A DNA stretch of 64,000 nucleotides from DTU072 sp050309775 (GCA_050309775.1 JBNRMV010000001.1:1-64000); one strand, 5' to 3'. Counted from the stretch's first letter, positions 39,107 to 48,078 are shown. Notes: generated by a model not told the origin, from the sequence alone. Numbers and translations: made by a program.

Positions 39107-41120
39107 TATATCTCCCGATAGTAATCAATCTGTCATCGACCTTGTGGTCAAGTTCGTGGCTTAGTCCAAAGACATTTATAAATATTTTATTCAGCCTTTG
39201 CTCATTATTTTTCACAATATCAAAATCGCCTTCTTTGCCTTTATTATACCAGTCACGCTGTGAAATAACAATGTTTTCTTTGACAAGCATTTCTATTTCG
39301 GCGCATTGCGACTCCGAGGGCAGCACAAAAGGCAAATTTTTAATGTCGCCCACTTGGGCATTCATTGTAGGATTTAATGCGTTCAGAAAAAAGGTAGCCA
39401 CCTTTGAGCATAAATAGCCGAGTATTACATATATGTTTGCAGGAGAATCAGGTTTTACAAAGCCGCATGAGCCGCCGACATCAAATACAGAATTGTTGCT
39501 ATATCGTGCGCTGAAATGCCCTTTGCTGGATACCAAAGTCCAGGTTATGCACTCTTTGAAATAAAAATTCCTTGACGGCATTCTGTTGCCTTGACGCGCA
39601 AGTACTTCGCGCGCCTCTTTGTCAAACCAAATGACAAAGTTTATGTTGCCGAACCATTTGCGATACAATCCGCCTTTGTTGTACAAGGCGTATTTTTTAT
39701 TCAGCGTATCGAAATGCTCTATGCTTTCGGCGTCAAAAGCTATGTCTTCAGGGGCAACATCGGATATTTTTTTAAGAAAAGTTTTGTTGTCGCCCGTTGC
39801 CATGCCTTGCCGTATTTCCAAATAGTCCGATAACTTTTTTTTGGAAAAACAGCTGATAGCCTGAGGACTAAGCCAATATATGACTGCGCCTGACGGGGTC
39901 TTTTTGAAGACATCGGAGGAACACTCATAACGATAGGGCGCTTGTTTATTTATGGCTTCTTCCAAACGGCTTTGCTGCTGGCTTGCGCTGAAGTCCGCCA
40001 AGCGGATATATATTCCTTTTTCGGGCTTGATGTGCGCTGCCGTAAATGCCGAGAGATAAACGACTGCCTTTGAATAACCGCTGGAGGCAAGCTGTATTAA
40101 GTTCAGCAAGCCTTTTTCTTGCGTTATCAGTTGCCGCAGGTTTTCAAAACTCTTTATGAACATCCAGTTGTACGGACAGACGACGCCCATAGCGCCGTCC
40201 TTGTCAAGAAGTTCAAAGCATCGGGCAATAAAAGCGGCAAACAAGTCTTGTTTGTACGGGAAATAATGGCGGAATACATAACTTCGCAAGTCAGCATCAT
40301 AGTCGGACGCCGCAAGATAAGGCGGATTGACAAGAATGCAATCAAATTTTGTATAAAGCATCTCTAGAATGGCAATTGTCGGCGAGGGGGCAACGCGGCT
40401 TTTTAGTTCTGTCAAGTCCTTGGCAAAGCCCTCATATGGTTTGAGCAAACTGCCTATGTGTTGGTGACTAAGCAAAAATTCAATGAACTGCGCCAACTTC
40501 GGCAACCGAAAGTTGCGGCAACTGTCCGCCGTACCTGGGTCTATTTCGTCAAAGGAATATATTTTGAAATCAAAGCTATCAAGCGCCGCCCGTTTAAGCA
40601 GCAGTCTTTTTGCCGCAGCGACGGCTTTGCCGTCTATGTCCAAACCGAAAAAAGCCGATAAAATCTTTTTGGGAATATCTTTTGGTGGTAGCGCTCTTTG
40701 TCTGTATACTTTTTCAAGCAAATCATATGCGCTAAGGAACAAATTGCCGGTGCCGACAGCCGGGTCAAATATTTTTAGGTAAAAAGGCTGGGGCAAGGTT
40801 TTGTCGCCGTCTTTATATTTCAGCTGCGCATCGGGGAAAAATCTGCCCAATGAGTTTTCGACGACAAATTGCGCCAACCAGCGCGGCGTAAAAAACTGTG
40901 TAGCGATATGCACTTGTCCAGCGGTGACGCGATTGCGTCGCTGTTTTTGGAGATTGACCGCCATTCTTTCCTCAAAGTGATAAAAGGAATAAGCGTCGGA
41001 AATCTCCCACACATCGTCATGCATCTCAAATATTCCGTCTAAAAAATGCCGGAATACATCTTCTTCTTTGGTGTGTGCTGCTTGTATGCGGTTTTTCAGC
41101 GCATATAGTTTTTGTTTCAT
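39096..41120 (-). CDS. N6-adenine DNA methyltransferase (restriction-modification)
   Basis: A gamma-type amino-methyltransferase of 674 aa. Motif I for SAM binding is FDPAVGTGNL (about residues 118-127), and the catalytic motif IV is NPPY at 265-268. An upstream segment (ATQFFTPRWLAQFVVENSLGR) resembles PglX-like methylases of BREX systems, but the protein is half as long and no other BREX gene is present. The C-terminal half would be the target recognition domain. It shares an 11-base overlap with the endonuclease. Only 12 bases separate its ATG from the ferredoxin terminator, so a promoter is not obvious. Confidence 0.88.
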   Translation of the reverse strand: MKQKLYALKNRIQAAHTKEEDVFRHFLDGIFEMHDDVWEISDAYSFYHFEERMAVNLQKQRRNRVTAGQVHIATQFFTPRWLAQFVVENSLGRFFPDAQLKYKDGDKTLPQPFYLKIFDPAVGTGNLFLSAYDLLEKVYRQRALPPKDIPKKILSAFFGLDIDGKAVAAAKRLLLKRAALDSFDFKIYSFDEIDPGTADSCRNFRLPKLAQFIEFLLSHQHIGSLLKPYEGFAKDLTELKSRVAPSPTIAILEMLYTKFDCILVNPPYLAASDYDADLRSYVFRHYFPYKQDLFAAFIARCFELLDKDGAMGVVCPYNWMFIKSFENLRQLITQEKGLLNLIQLASSGYSKAVVYLSAFTAAHIKPEKGIYIRLADFSASQQQSRLEEAINKQAPYRYECSSDVFKKTPSGAVIYWLSPQAISCFSKKKLSDYLEIRQGMATGDNKTFLKKISDVAPEDIAFDAESIEHFDTLNKKYALYNKGGLYRKWFGNINFVIWFDKEAREVLARQGNRMPSRNFYFKECITWTLVSSKGHFSARYSNNSVFDVGGSCGFVKPDSPANIYVILGYLCSKVATFFLNALNPTMNAQVGDIKNLPFVLPSESQCAEIEMLVKENIVISQRDWYNKGKEGDFDIVKNNEQRLNKIFINVFGLSHELDHKVDDRLITIGRYNEK

Positions 41121-41132
41121 GGTGTTAAAACA

Positions 41133-41164
41133 ACAAACATCGCCGTCTTAGCGGCGATGTTTGT
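41133..41164 (-). terminator. Terminator of the ferredoxin gene
   Basis: A perfect 13-base stem (41133-41145 with 41152-41164) and a 6-base loop, followed on the minus strand by TTGTTTT. It lies between the ferredoxin stop and the methyltransferase start. Confidence 0.8.
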
Positions 41165-41180
41165 GTGAATTAGTCGTTGA

Positions 41181-41351
41181 TTATTCTTCGGAAATCGCTT
41201 CTTGAGGGCAAGTATCCGCGCAGCTTCCGCAACTTATGCAGAGGTCCGCATCAATAACATATTGCGTATCTCCTTCAGATATAGCGCTTGTGGGGCAACT
41301 TGACTCGCAAGCTCCACAGGAAATGCAGGCGTCACTGATTATGTATGCCAT
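41181..41351 (-). CDS. 2[4Fe-4S] ferredoxin
   Basis: A 56-residue clostridial-type ferredoxin, starting MAYIISDACISCGACE. Two clusters are bound by Cys9/12/15/19 and Cys38/41/44/48, with CP after each fourth Cys. It carries electrons at low potential for reactions such as pyruvate oxidation, hydrogenase and, possibly, radical SAM activases. AAAAGGAG lies upstream of the ATG. It is a single-gene transcript with its own promoter and terminator. Confidence 0.95.
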   Translation of the reverse strand: MAYIISDACISCGACESSCPTSAISEGDTQYVIDADLCISCGSCADTCPQEAISEE

Positions 41352-41381
41352 AGTATATATTTCTCCTTTTTATTTTTTTTC

Positions 41382-41410
41382 AGTATAGCATATTGACTGC
41401 TTTTTGTCAA
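41382..41410 (-). promoter_or_regulatory. Promoter of the ferredoxin gene
   Basis: On the minus strand TTGACA (41410-41405), a 17-base spacer and TATACT (41387-41382), among the best sigma-A-type matches in the window. Confidence 0.8.
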
Positions 41411-41543
41411 TATTTATCAGCGTTAAAAGATAAAAGTAAAAAAATCGGTTTTTTTGCCGCAGATAATAATTCTTTAGGGAATTGTCAAGAATTGTTGTGT
41501 AGAAAAAAGCCCTCGAAATCCGATTGAATTTATAGGAGAGAGA

Positions 41544-41969
41544 ATGAAAAATTTTTTAAGAATTATGTATATTACGCTGATTTGCGCAGTGGCGCTGCTT
41601 GCTTTGTCGGCGGCGGTGTTTTTGCCTTTGAGAGCCGAGCAGCACACATTGAATTGTTATTTACGCTTGGGTTTGGCGGCAGTGGCATTTGATATGGGAA
41701 TGCTGGTTGCCGTCGGCATTATGGATTTGATATGGACAAAATTATGCAACAAAAAAATAATAGCCGCATCTTTAGATTTTCTTACCGGGCAAAAAAAATA
41801 TGTCAGATTTGTTGCCTTGCTGTCGCAGGCGTTGTTGACAGAAGATAAAATAACTGGGAAAAGCCGCATGTTTGTCAAAAAAATCAAACAACAAACCAAC
41901 TTGCTTGCCGACAATCTTAATGAAACAGCGGCGGCAATAAAAAGGTTCGGCTGCAAAAAGCTCTTTTAA
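41544..41969 (+). CDS. Unknown small membrane protein
   Basis: I do not recognise this 141-residue protein. Two membrane helices (about 8-30 and 42-62) are followed by a basic cytoplasmic tail with helical character (KKIKQQTNLLADNLNETAAAI). AGGAGAG precedes the ATG. It lies directly upstream of the dpa operon, but a separate sporulation-type promoter starts dpaA. Confidence 0.65.
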   Translation: MKNFLRIMYITLICAVALLALSAAVFLPLRAEQHTLNCYLRLGLAAVAFDMGMLVAVGIMDLIWTKLCNKKIIAASLDFLTGQKKYVRFVALLSQALLTEDKITGKSRMFVKKIKQQTNLLADNLNETAAAIKRFGCKKLF

Positions 41970-41976
41970 GAATTTC

Positions 41977-42004
41977 ACCTTATGAGCCGCCTTTTCATAT
42001 TATA
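41977..42004 (+). promoter_or_regulatory. Sigma-K-like promoter of dpaAB
   Basis: AC (41977-41978), 17 bases, then CATATTATA (41996-42004). This fits the mother-cell sigma-K consensus AC-N17-CATANNNTA. In Bacillus the equivalent spoVF operon is sigma-K dependent. The AGAGG ribosome binding site and TTG start follow. Confidence 0.6.
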
Positions 42005-42021
42005 TTTTATCAGAGGTAAAA

Positions 42022-42804
42022 TTGGCGGAACTAATTTATATTATCGATATTTCTGAAATTCGCGGCAAATATATGTTGCAGGAGTTCAAGCGGGAAGGCT
42101 ATGAGGCTTACGCCATGGGCGAGGCGCACCGTTCCGGCAAAAGGGTCTATGCTTTTTCTATGTCAAAAGAGATTGACCTTCAACAGGCGGAAGATATCGC
42201 AGAGGGCAGCATAGTTTTTGCACGGCTGATAGACAATGATGCAAAAATGCTGTTTTTTGAAAGAAACATTACATTTATGAATTATTTTGACGATGAGGCG
42301 TTTGTCGTCAAGAACGCATACCTTACGGCGGAGGGCGCGCTGTCATACATTATTCAAAATACCCACACTTCAATAAAACATATGTCCGTGCTAGTGTTGG
42401 GATATGGCAGAGTCGGCAAATCAGCCGCCAAATTGCTGAAAGACAATTATGCCGCAGTATCCGTTGCCACAGATGACAATACGGAGTATGCGCTGGCGTC
42501 AATTTTTGCCGATAAGGCGCTGACGCTGTCTGAATTTACAGCCAATATATCGCAATATGAAACCATAGTAAACACCATACCTCAGGTAATTCTAAAAGGA
42601 GATATACTTAAGCTTATTGACAAGGATTGTTTTTTGTTGGACCTTGCCTCAAAACCCGGAGGAATAGATTTTGCCGCAGCCGAAAGACTTGGGCTGAAGT
42701 TTATGCATGCGCTCGGTATCCCCGGCAAAACCTCACCAAAAACCGCGGCGGTTTTCATAAAAGAAAGCATACTTAAAAGGCTTAAACCCAGATATTATGA
42801 TTGA
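42022..42804 (+). CDS. dpaA: Dipicolinate synthase subunit A
   Basis: With DpaB it makes dipicolinic acid, the calcium-chelating compound of the spore core. The Rossmann segment VLVLGYGRVGKSAAKLL and the N-terminal domain typical for DpaA/SpoVFA (IYIIDISEIRGKYMLQEFKREG) are present in 260 aa. The start is TTG behind AGAGG. It overlaps dpaB by 8 bases. Its presence implies that the organism forms endospores. Confidence 0.9.
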   Translation: MAELIYIIDISEIRGKYMLQEFKREGYEAYAMGEAHRSGKRVYAFSMSKEIDLQQAEDIAEGSIVFARLIDNDAKMLFFERNITFMNYFDDEAFVVKNAYLTAEGALSYIIQNTHTSIKHMSVLVLGYGRVGKSAAKLLKDNYAAVSVATDDNTEYALASIFADKALTLSEFTANISQYETIVNTIPQVILKGDILKLIDKDCFLLDLASKPGGIDFAAAERLGLKFMHALGIPGKTSPKTAAVFIKESILKRLKPRYYD

Positions 42805-43375
42805 TAAAAACATAGGCATAGCAATAACAGGCTCGTTTTGCACCTTCAGAAAGCTATTACCCGTAATTAAGAAATTGAAAGAACACAACAATCTGGTTCC
42901 CATTTTTTCTTATGCCGTCAAAGACACCGACACAAGATTTTATAAAGCGCAGCAATTTTATGATGATATAAAGGAGCTGACAGGCAACATTCCCATAACC
43001 ACTATTGTGGGGGCAGAGCCGATAGGTCCGCAAGGGCTGCTGGATTTGCTGATTATTGCGCCGTGTACGGGCAACACGCTGGCAAAACTCAACAACGCCA
43101 TTACGGATACGCCTGTACTCATGGCGGCAAAGGCGCATCTTCGCAATGACCGTCCGGTGCTTATTGCAGTGTCGACAAATGACGGGTTGTCAAACAACGC
43201 AAGGAATATCGGCGACCTATTAAATAAGAAAAACATTTATTTGGTACCGTTTGAGCAAGATAATTATAAGGACAAAAAATTCTCGCTTGTAGCCGATTTT
43301 GACTTAATCTACCATGCCGCCGACGCCGCGCTTGCCGGCATACAACTGCAGCCGGTTATAAAGGAGTATAAATAA
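42797..43375 (+). CDS. dpaB: Dipicolinate synthase subunit B (flavoprotein)
   Basis: A flavoprotein of the Dfp/UbiX type of 192 aa, beginning NIGIAITGSFCTFRKLLPVI and containing IIAPCTGNTLAKLNNAITDTP, the family's flavin-binding pattern. It works with DpaA in dipicolinate formation in the mother cell. A terminator follows after 12 bases. Confidence 0.9.
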   Translation: MIDKNIGIAITGSFCTFRKLLPVIKKLKEHNNLVPIFSYAVKDTDTRFYKAQQFYDDIKELTGNIPITTIVGAEPIGPQGLLDLLIIAPCTGNTLAKLNNAITDTPVLMAAKAHLRNDRPVLIAVSTNDGLSNNARNIGDLLNKKNIYLVPFEQDNYKDKKFSLVADFDLIYHAADAALAGIQLQPVIKEYK

Positions 43376-43387
43376 AGTACAAAACCC

Positions 43388-43413
43388 AAAAGGCTATCTT
43401 GCGATAGCCTTTT
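43388..43413. terminator. Bidirectional terminator between dpaB and tRNA-Ala
   Basis: AAAAGGCTATC (43388-43398), loop TTGC, GATAGCCTTTT (43403-43413). It serves dpaB on the plus strand and the tRNA on the minus strand. Confidence 0.85.
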
Positions 43414-43418
43414 GTTGT

Positions 43419-43494
<76 letters not shown>

Positions 43495-43512
43495 GAGGAT
43501 AAAATCACAATA

Positions 43513-43541
43513 AATATAGCATAATCTGAGGTTTATGGCAA
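43513..43541 (-). promoter_or_regulatory. Promoter of tRNA-Ala
   Basis: On the minus strand TTGCCA (43541-43536), a 17-base spacer and TATATT (43518-43513), ending about 19 bases before the mature tRNA. Confidence 0.65.
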
Positions 43542-43564
43542 CTGTTTTGCAGTATAAAATATTT

Positions 43565-43584
43565 TTAGGACATAATTTAAGACA
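43565..43584 (+). repeat. Left imperfect direct repeat around the phage-derived remnant
   Basis: The 20 bases TTAGGACATAATTTAAGACA match the copy at 45012-45031 at 17 of 20 positions. They bracket the decayed gene and could mark the ends of an inserted segment. Confidence 0.4.
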
Positions 43585-43635
43585 TGACTTTGGGAACATA
43601 TTTGTCGTTGGGCGACATGCGGAGGGACTCCTGCG

Positions 43636-44957
43636 TTGTCACCGAGATACAAAAAGATTGCTGACAAATGGGCGCAGCGGTACAAATCCAAGGGTATTTC
43701 CGAATCCGACTTGCGGAATGAAATAGCGTTTAAGATAACAAAAGAGCTTATCGACGACCCCTCCCAATTTAATGCAATAGTGACAAAGGAATTGACAATG
43801 GGGCAAAGGCTATTGATATGGTTCAAGAACCTTGCTAACAGACTGTCAAAGAATAACCTCACAGCGGAGGCTAAAGCGGTTAGAGAGGCGGTTAAGGCTT
43901 TGGAGGCGGCGGTGAGGGAAGCGAGGAATGTAGCAACCGAGAAAACGGCAAATGAAGAAACTGTTGTTAGGTTTAGTATGGATGGAGACACAGAAACAAA
44001 GTCTATAAAAAAACAATTAAGAGAAAATCAAGATACGCTTAATGAAATGGAAATCGTTGCAACAGTTAATTCTACTTCAATTAAAGACCTTAGCCGAGCC
44101 GAGAAAATAAAAAGAATAATGAAGCATTTTGATAGCCATTTCAAAAAAGGTATTGAACGACCAAATTTTGGTTTTGTTACAATTACAGAAAAATAAGTAA
44201 GCGACAGTTTGCGTTACCTGAAAAAAGATGGAGAATATATTGCTTTTTTTGCTGTACCACAAGTTATAAAGAACGGGATAATAATTCAAGAAAATCAAGA
44301 CCATAAAAACCGTTTTTATGGCACAATCACATTTGCCGCTCCTGTGATATTAAATGGGGAGCGTGGGAATATGACAGTGATTGTTAAAAAAACAAGCAAA
44401 AACAGATATAAAACTCATAGAATATTATTGCCGAATGGGGCTGAATTCCTTTTTTACTCATTAAAAAAAGCAGAACCTGCAACCGCCAATATGTTTGCTA
44501 ATATAAGCAATCAGGGAAGGGAAATCAAGTCTGCTTCTAGTGCTATATCCAATCCCTCCGAAAATAGCAATACTTTCTCCGAAAAAACTTTAGTAAAAGA
44601 TGAAAATATAAATTCTTCATCTAAAACTGTTGCAAAGGATACGAATTATTCACTCGCCGACAGCAAGGGCAAGAAACTAACCGAACCCCACGAAGTACAA
44701 GGCACGGATACAAAGGTACTCACCACAATGCCCCAAAGTTATAAGGCGACAAAAAAAGCGGCGATAAAGGACGGCGTACTTGCGGCGCAGATACAGTTTG
44801 TCAACGCACAAGCAGGCATTGAGAAAGTCGGAAAACAACTAGGCATTAAGAACATAGAGGAATTGACGGACAGCGCAAGAGCAGGGCAGCGAAACAGAAA
44901 CTTGCACTTGCGAAGGCTTGCGGTTATACGATTAAAACCGGCAGAATCGTGGCATAA
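43636..44957 (+). pseudogene. Decayed phage/ICE polyvalent (MuF/LPD-type) protein gene
   Basis: A coding-like frame starts without a proper N-terminus (SPRYKKIADKWAQRYKSKGI), crosses an in-frame TAA at 44194-44196 and continues in the same frame (SDSLRYLKKDGEYIAFF). It then needs a shift near 44885-44895 to reach a plausible end (AKQKLALAKACGYTIKTGRI to TAA 44955-44957). The middle segment (FYGTITFAAPVILNGERGN, then KKTSKNRYKTHRILLPNGAE) resembles LPD3/BECR-type nuclease or toxin domains found at the C-termini of MuF and other large phage or ICE proteins (from memory). With one nonsense codon, one frameshift and a missing N-terminus it is a pseudogene. A terminator follows. Confidence 0.65.
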
Positions 44958-44960
44958 CAA

Positions 44961-44985
44961 AAAGCCCTCATTTCGAGGGCTTTTA
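44961..44985 (+). terminator. Terminator after the phage-derived remnant
   Basis: AAAGCCCTC (44961-44969), loop ATTTC, GAGGGCTTT (44975-44983), then T/A-rich sequence. Confidence 0.8.
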
Positions 44986-45011
44986 ACTTTAGCGGTGATT
45001 TAAGACATATC

Positions 45012-45031
45012 TTAGGACATAGCTCAAGACA
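45012..45031 (+). repeat. Right imperfect direct repeat around the phage-derived remnant
   Basis: TTAGGACATAGCTCAAGACA, 17 of 20 identical to the copy at 43565-43584. The rest of the gap to 45111 is A/T-rich with nothing else recognised. Confidence 0.4.
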
Positions 45032-45111
45032 GGTTTTTGCTTAGCTTTTTTATCAGCAATAATCATTTTTGCAATTTTTGTCATATCATGTAAAAAAAGA
45101 TAAAATCATTG

Positions 45112-45140
45112 TTGTATATCGGCATGCATTATGCTATTAT
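45112..45140 (+). promoter_or_regulatory. Promoter of the 229-aa membrane protein gene
   Basis: TTGTAT (45112-45117), a 17-base spacer and TATTAT (45135-45140), followed by AGGAGG and the ATG at 45170. Confidence 0.6.
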
Positions 45141-45169
45141 AAAAATATAATAAGACAGGAGGAGAAGCT

Positions 45170-45859
45170 ATGAAAAAAAGGGTGTTGGGGATTTTTCGTT
45201 ATTTATTGGCGGCATTTCTCGGTTTTTGGACATTGTCTTTTATGGAGTCTTCAGGACTAATCTTGCGCAGCGTTTGGGGGAATAGCAAATTTTATTCTGC
45301 CGTAGACATGTATCAATTGATTGACTTCACCATTGCCCCGGCTGTTTCCGCAGCCGCAGTCTTTCAACTCTTTATGATTCTTATTTCCATGGCGCTTTTG
45401 GCGCTGGGGTTGGCGCAGGTAATGAAACTGCACGGCATAAAACTACCGGAATTCACTGAAAAGGTATATTCTTTGCGCGTGGCAAAAAAGTTTGATTTGG
45501 TACTTTTATTGGCGTTGTCGCTCACCTTGTTTACTTTGTTGACGATGATTTGCCTTGCTGCATACGCCGCGCAATCCACAACAATCATCAGCGCAACGAA
45601 CTACACCAGAGGCAGCTTGGGCTTTGGTCCGGTATGGCTGTTTATTTTCGGGGTACTTGTTTCCGGCGCTATGCTTTTTGAGGACAAGATAGTTGCTCTT
45701 TTGCTGCAAGAAAAACCATTGAAAAAAGAAGCCGCAGAGGAAGAAGAGGATGTTCCGCTTGCAGAAATTCCGCCGGCGGCGCCCATTGAGGAGCATGAGG
45801 TGACGGAAGCAGAAATAACGGCTTATACCGCACACCACGACAATGACCCCGAAGTGTAG
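45170..45859 (+). CDS. Unknown four-helix membrane protein with acidic tail
   Basis: I do not recognise the family. The 229 residues carry four likely membrane helices (about 8-28, 58-82, 108-132, 148-168) and end in a Glu-rich cytoplasmic tail (EEEEDVPLAEIPPAAPIEEH). A strong AGGAGG site precedes the ATG. It is a single-gene unit with its own promoter and terminator. Confidence 0.7.
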   Translation: MKKRVLGIFRYLLAAFLGFWTLSFMESSGLILRSVWGNSKFYSAVDMYQLIDFTIAPAVSAAAVFQLFMILISMALLALGLAQVMKLHGIKLPEFTEKVYSLRVAKKFDLVLLLALSLTLFTLLTMICLAAYAAQSTTIISATNYTRGSLGFGPVWLFIFGVLVSGAMLFEDKIVALLLQEKPLKKEAAEEEEDVPLAEIPPAAPIEEHEVTEAEITAYTAHHDNDPEV

Positions 45860-45877
45860 TACTGTTTGAATATTATG

Positions 45878-45904
45878 AAAATGCCGCGAGATGCGGCATT
45901 TTTT
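45878..45904 (+). terminator. Terminator after the 229-aa membrane protein gene
   Basis: AAATGCCGC and GCGGCATTT pair around a short GAGAT loop, followed by T. Confidence 0.8.
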
Positions 45905-46023
45905 ATGCGGCTGATGATGTTGTCCAAATATAAACACATTTGAAAAGGGTAAGGACGCTTTTTCCGAATAATTGCCATTTCTGCATTTAACTGATTATGG
46001 TATAATAGTTTTGTGAGGAAATT

Positions 46024-47286
46024 GTGGACATAAATGACAGAATAAGAGTGCTTACGGAAGGGGCAAAATACGATGTATCATGTTCGTCAAGCGGCGGTAA
46101 GACGGCTGCAAAAAAGGGCAGTCTGGGAAGTTGCGCTGCGGGCGGCATTTGTCATTCCTTTACAAGTGACGGCAGATGTATATCTTTGCTGAAAATTCTT
46201 ATGTCCAATTATTGCGTTTATGACTGTCTGTACTGCGTCAATCGCCGAGGCAACGACATTGAGCGAGCCAGTCTTACTCCCGAAGAGATATGCCAATTGG
46301 TTGTCAACTTCTACCGCAGGAATTATATTGAGGGGCTTTTTCTTTCAAGCGCTGTTGAGATTAGCCCAAATCACACCATGCAAAAACTTTGTCAAGCCGT
46401 AGAAATGCTGCGCAATGTCTACAATTTTCGCGGATATATACATTTGAAAGCCATACCCGGCGCCGACAGGGCATTGATTGACTATTGCGCGCAATGGGTG
46501 GACAGAATGAGCCTGAACATTGAGTTGCCCAGCGAAAATAGTTTGAAACTGCTTGCTCCGCAAAAGAAAAAACAGTCTATCATAGAGCCAATGAAAATGC
46601 TCTCTGACATTTATATTGCCAACAAGCTGGAAAAACCTGCCATTAAAAAAATACCTGCCGGTCAAACAACGCAAATGATAATAGGCGCAACAAACGACAC
46701 CGACGGGCAAATCGTTCGATTGAGCCAAGCGTTGTATAGACAATTTGAAATGAAAAGGGTATATTATTCGGCATATGTTCCCGTCAATATCGGCAACAGT
46801 TTGTTGCCGGCTGCGCCGCCTGATTTGCGGAGAGAACACAGGCTGTATGAAGCCGATTGGTTGTTGCGCTTTTATGGCTATGGCGCAGAGGAATTGTTGC
46901 CTCCCGAGGGCAGTCTGGCTTTGGACCTTGATGTAAAAAGCGACTGGGCAATCAAAAATTTTGATAAATTCCCCATAGAAATCAATACGGCAAGTTATGA
47001 GATGCTTTTGCGTGTGCCGGGCATTGGTGTGCGCAACGCGTACAGGATTTTTCAAGCCAGAAGACACTGCAAACTGGACTGGGGCAGTTTGAAAAGAATG
47101 CGGGTGGTGCTGAAACGCGCCAGGTTTTTTATTACCGTCGGCGGCAAGTTTTATGGAGAAAGCGAAAACCCGAAGGCCATACGCAGAATAATGAGTGGTA
47201 GCGAACTTTTGCCGTCAAAGGCAGAGGATTGCCGACAAATGAGCATTTTTGATAACTTGCCAAGCGTGACGACAGGTGAGTTCTGA
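46024..47286 (+). CDS. Putative DNA modification/repair radical SAM protein
   Basis: A 420-residue radical SAM protein with CX3CX2C in NYCVYDCLYC. The beginning (DRIRVLTEGAKYDVSCSSSG and GSLGSCAAGGICHSF) and a C-terminal helix-hairpin-helix (INTASYEMLLRVPGIGVRNAYRIF) match the family known as TIGR03916, which is always found beside the next gene. The helix-hairpin-helix points to DNA. The reaction is not known. GTG start behind GAGGAAA; a TATAAT at 46001-46006 is the likely -10. Confidence 0.88.
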   Translation: MDINDRIRVLTEGAKYDVSCSSSGGKTAAKKGSLGSCAAGGICHSFTSDGRCISLLKILMSNYCVYDCLYCVNRRGNDIERASLTPEEICQLVVNFYRRNYIEGLFLSSAVEISPNHTMQKLCQAVEMLRNVYNFRGYIHLKAIPGADRALIDYCAQWVDRMSLNIELPSENSLKLLAPQKKKQSIIEPMKMLSDIYIANKLEKPAIKKIPAGQTTQMIIGATNDTDGQIVRLSQALYRQFEMKRVYYSAYVPVNIGNSLLPAAPPDLRREHRLYEADWLLRFYGYGAEELLPPEGSLALDLDVKSDWAIKNFDKFPIEINTASYEMLLRVPGIGVRNAYRIFQARRHCKLDWGSLKRMRVVLKRARFFITVGGKFYGESENPKAIRRIMSGSELLPSKAEDCRQMSIFDNLPSVTTGEF

Positions 47287-48014
47287 TGAAATATCTTGTT
47301 GCAGAAAAAAATCTTGTGGGCTTTCTTACGGCGGTTTATGAATATTATTATGTCCATAAAGACGGCTGTATTATTTCCGATGCCGAAAGAGTAGGCTTGC
47401 TGGATGAGGCGGTGGAAATAGAGGGTGATTTATCAAAAGCAGTCAAGGTACGCAATGGCATAAAAAAACTTGTCGGCGAGAGCGGCTACAAAGAAATAGC
47501 CGATGCTTACCGCAATTGCGACGCCGAAAAGGAAGGCAAAATTTTTGAGTTTCTGAATCTATTGTTTAGTCACGGTCGTGCGGTTTTTAACATGTATTCG
47601 GAGCCGTCTGTAATAGCCTTTAACGATTTGATAAAGAAAGTGCGGTACGAAGTCCACCGACTGGAAGGGTTTTTGCGTTTTCAACAACTTGAAAGCGGCG
47701 TTTATTACGCATATTTTGGCTCCGACAATGACATTCTGGAATTGCTGTTGCCGCACTTCAAAAGCAGATTTAATGACCAACAATTTGTCATTCACGATAT
47801 AAAGCGCAAAAAATTGGCGGTCTATGACGGCAAAAAAATTGAAACCTTTGTGGCTCCTGAAAAAATTCACATTGATTTCAGCGCAGGAGAAGAGGTGTTC
47901 AGCCGGCTGTGGAAGGAGTATTTCAACAATGTAAGCATTCAGAACCGCAAAAACCATAGATTGCAACGGCAGTATGCGCCGGTAAAATACCGTTGGTTTA
48001 TGAATGAATTCTGA
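47286..48014 (+). CDS. TIGR03915-type DNA metabolism protein paired with the radical SAM protein
   Basis: A 242-residue protein that overlaps the radical SAM gene by 1 base. It has the family pattern: an N-terminal segment, KVRYEVHRLEGFLRFQ in the middle, and the C-terminal end RKNHRLQRQYAPVKYRWFMNEF that is related to the tail of the uracil-DNA glycosylase-like partner. The pair probably acts in DNA repair or modification; the substrate is unknown to me. Confidence 0.85.
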   Translation: MKYLVAEKNLVGFLTAVYEYYYVHKDGCIISDAERVGLLDEAVEIEGDLSKAVKVRNGIKKLVGESGYKEIADAYRNCDAEKEGKIFEFLNLLFSHGRAVFNMYSEPSVIAFNDLIKKVRYEVHRLEGFLRFQQLESGVYYAYFGSDNDILELLLPHFKSRFNDQQFVIHDIKRKKLAVYDGKKIETFVAPEKIHIDFSAGEEVFSRLWKEYFNNVSIQNRKNHRLQRQYAPVKYRWFMNEF

Positions 48015-48039
48015 CAAACAGATTTAGTGTCGAGAATAA

Positions 48040-48069
48040 TTGACTAACATTTGTAAAATCAACTACAAT
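48040..48069 (+). promoter_or_regulatory. Promoter that gives a leaderless Na/Pi transporter mRNA
   Basis: TTGACT (48040-48045), an 18-base spacer and TACAAT (48064-48069). The ATG is only 10 bases after the -10, so the transcript would start at or within a few bases of the start codon. Confidence 0.6.
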
Positions 48070-48078
48070 AAAAGTAGT

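Noticed and set aside
39096..41120. BREX or DISARM defence locus
   Set aside because: The methylase shares a PglX-like stretch, but no PglZ, BrxL, helicase or other partner gene is present.
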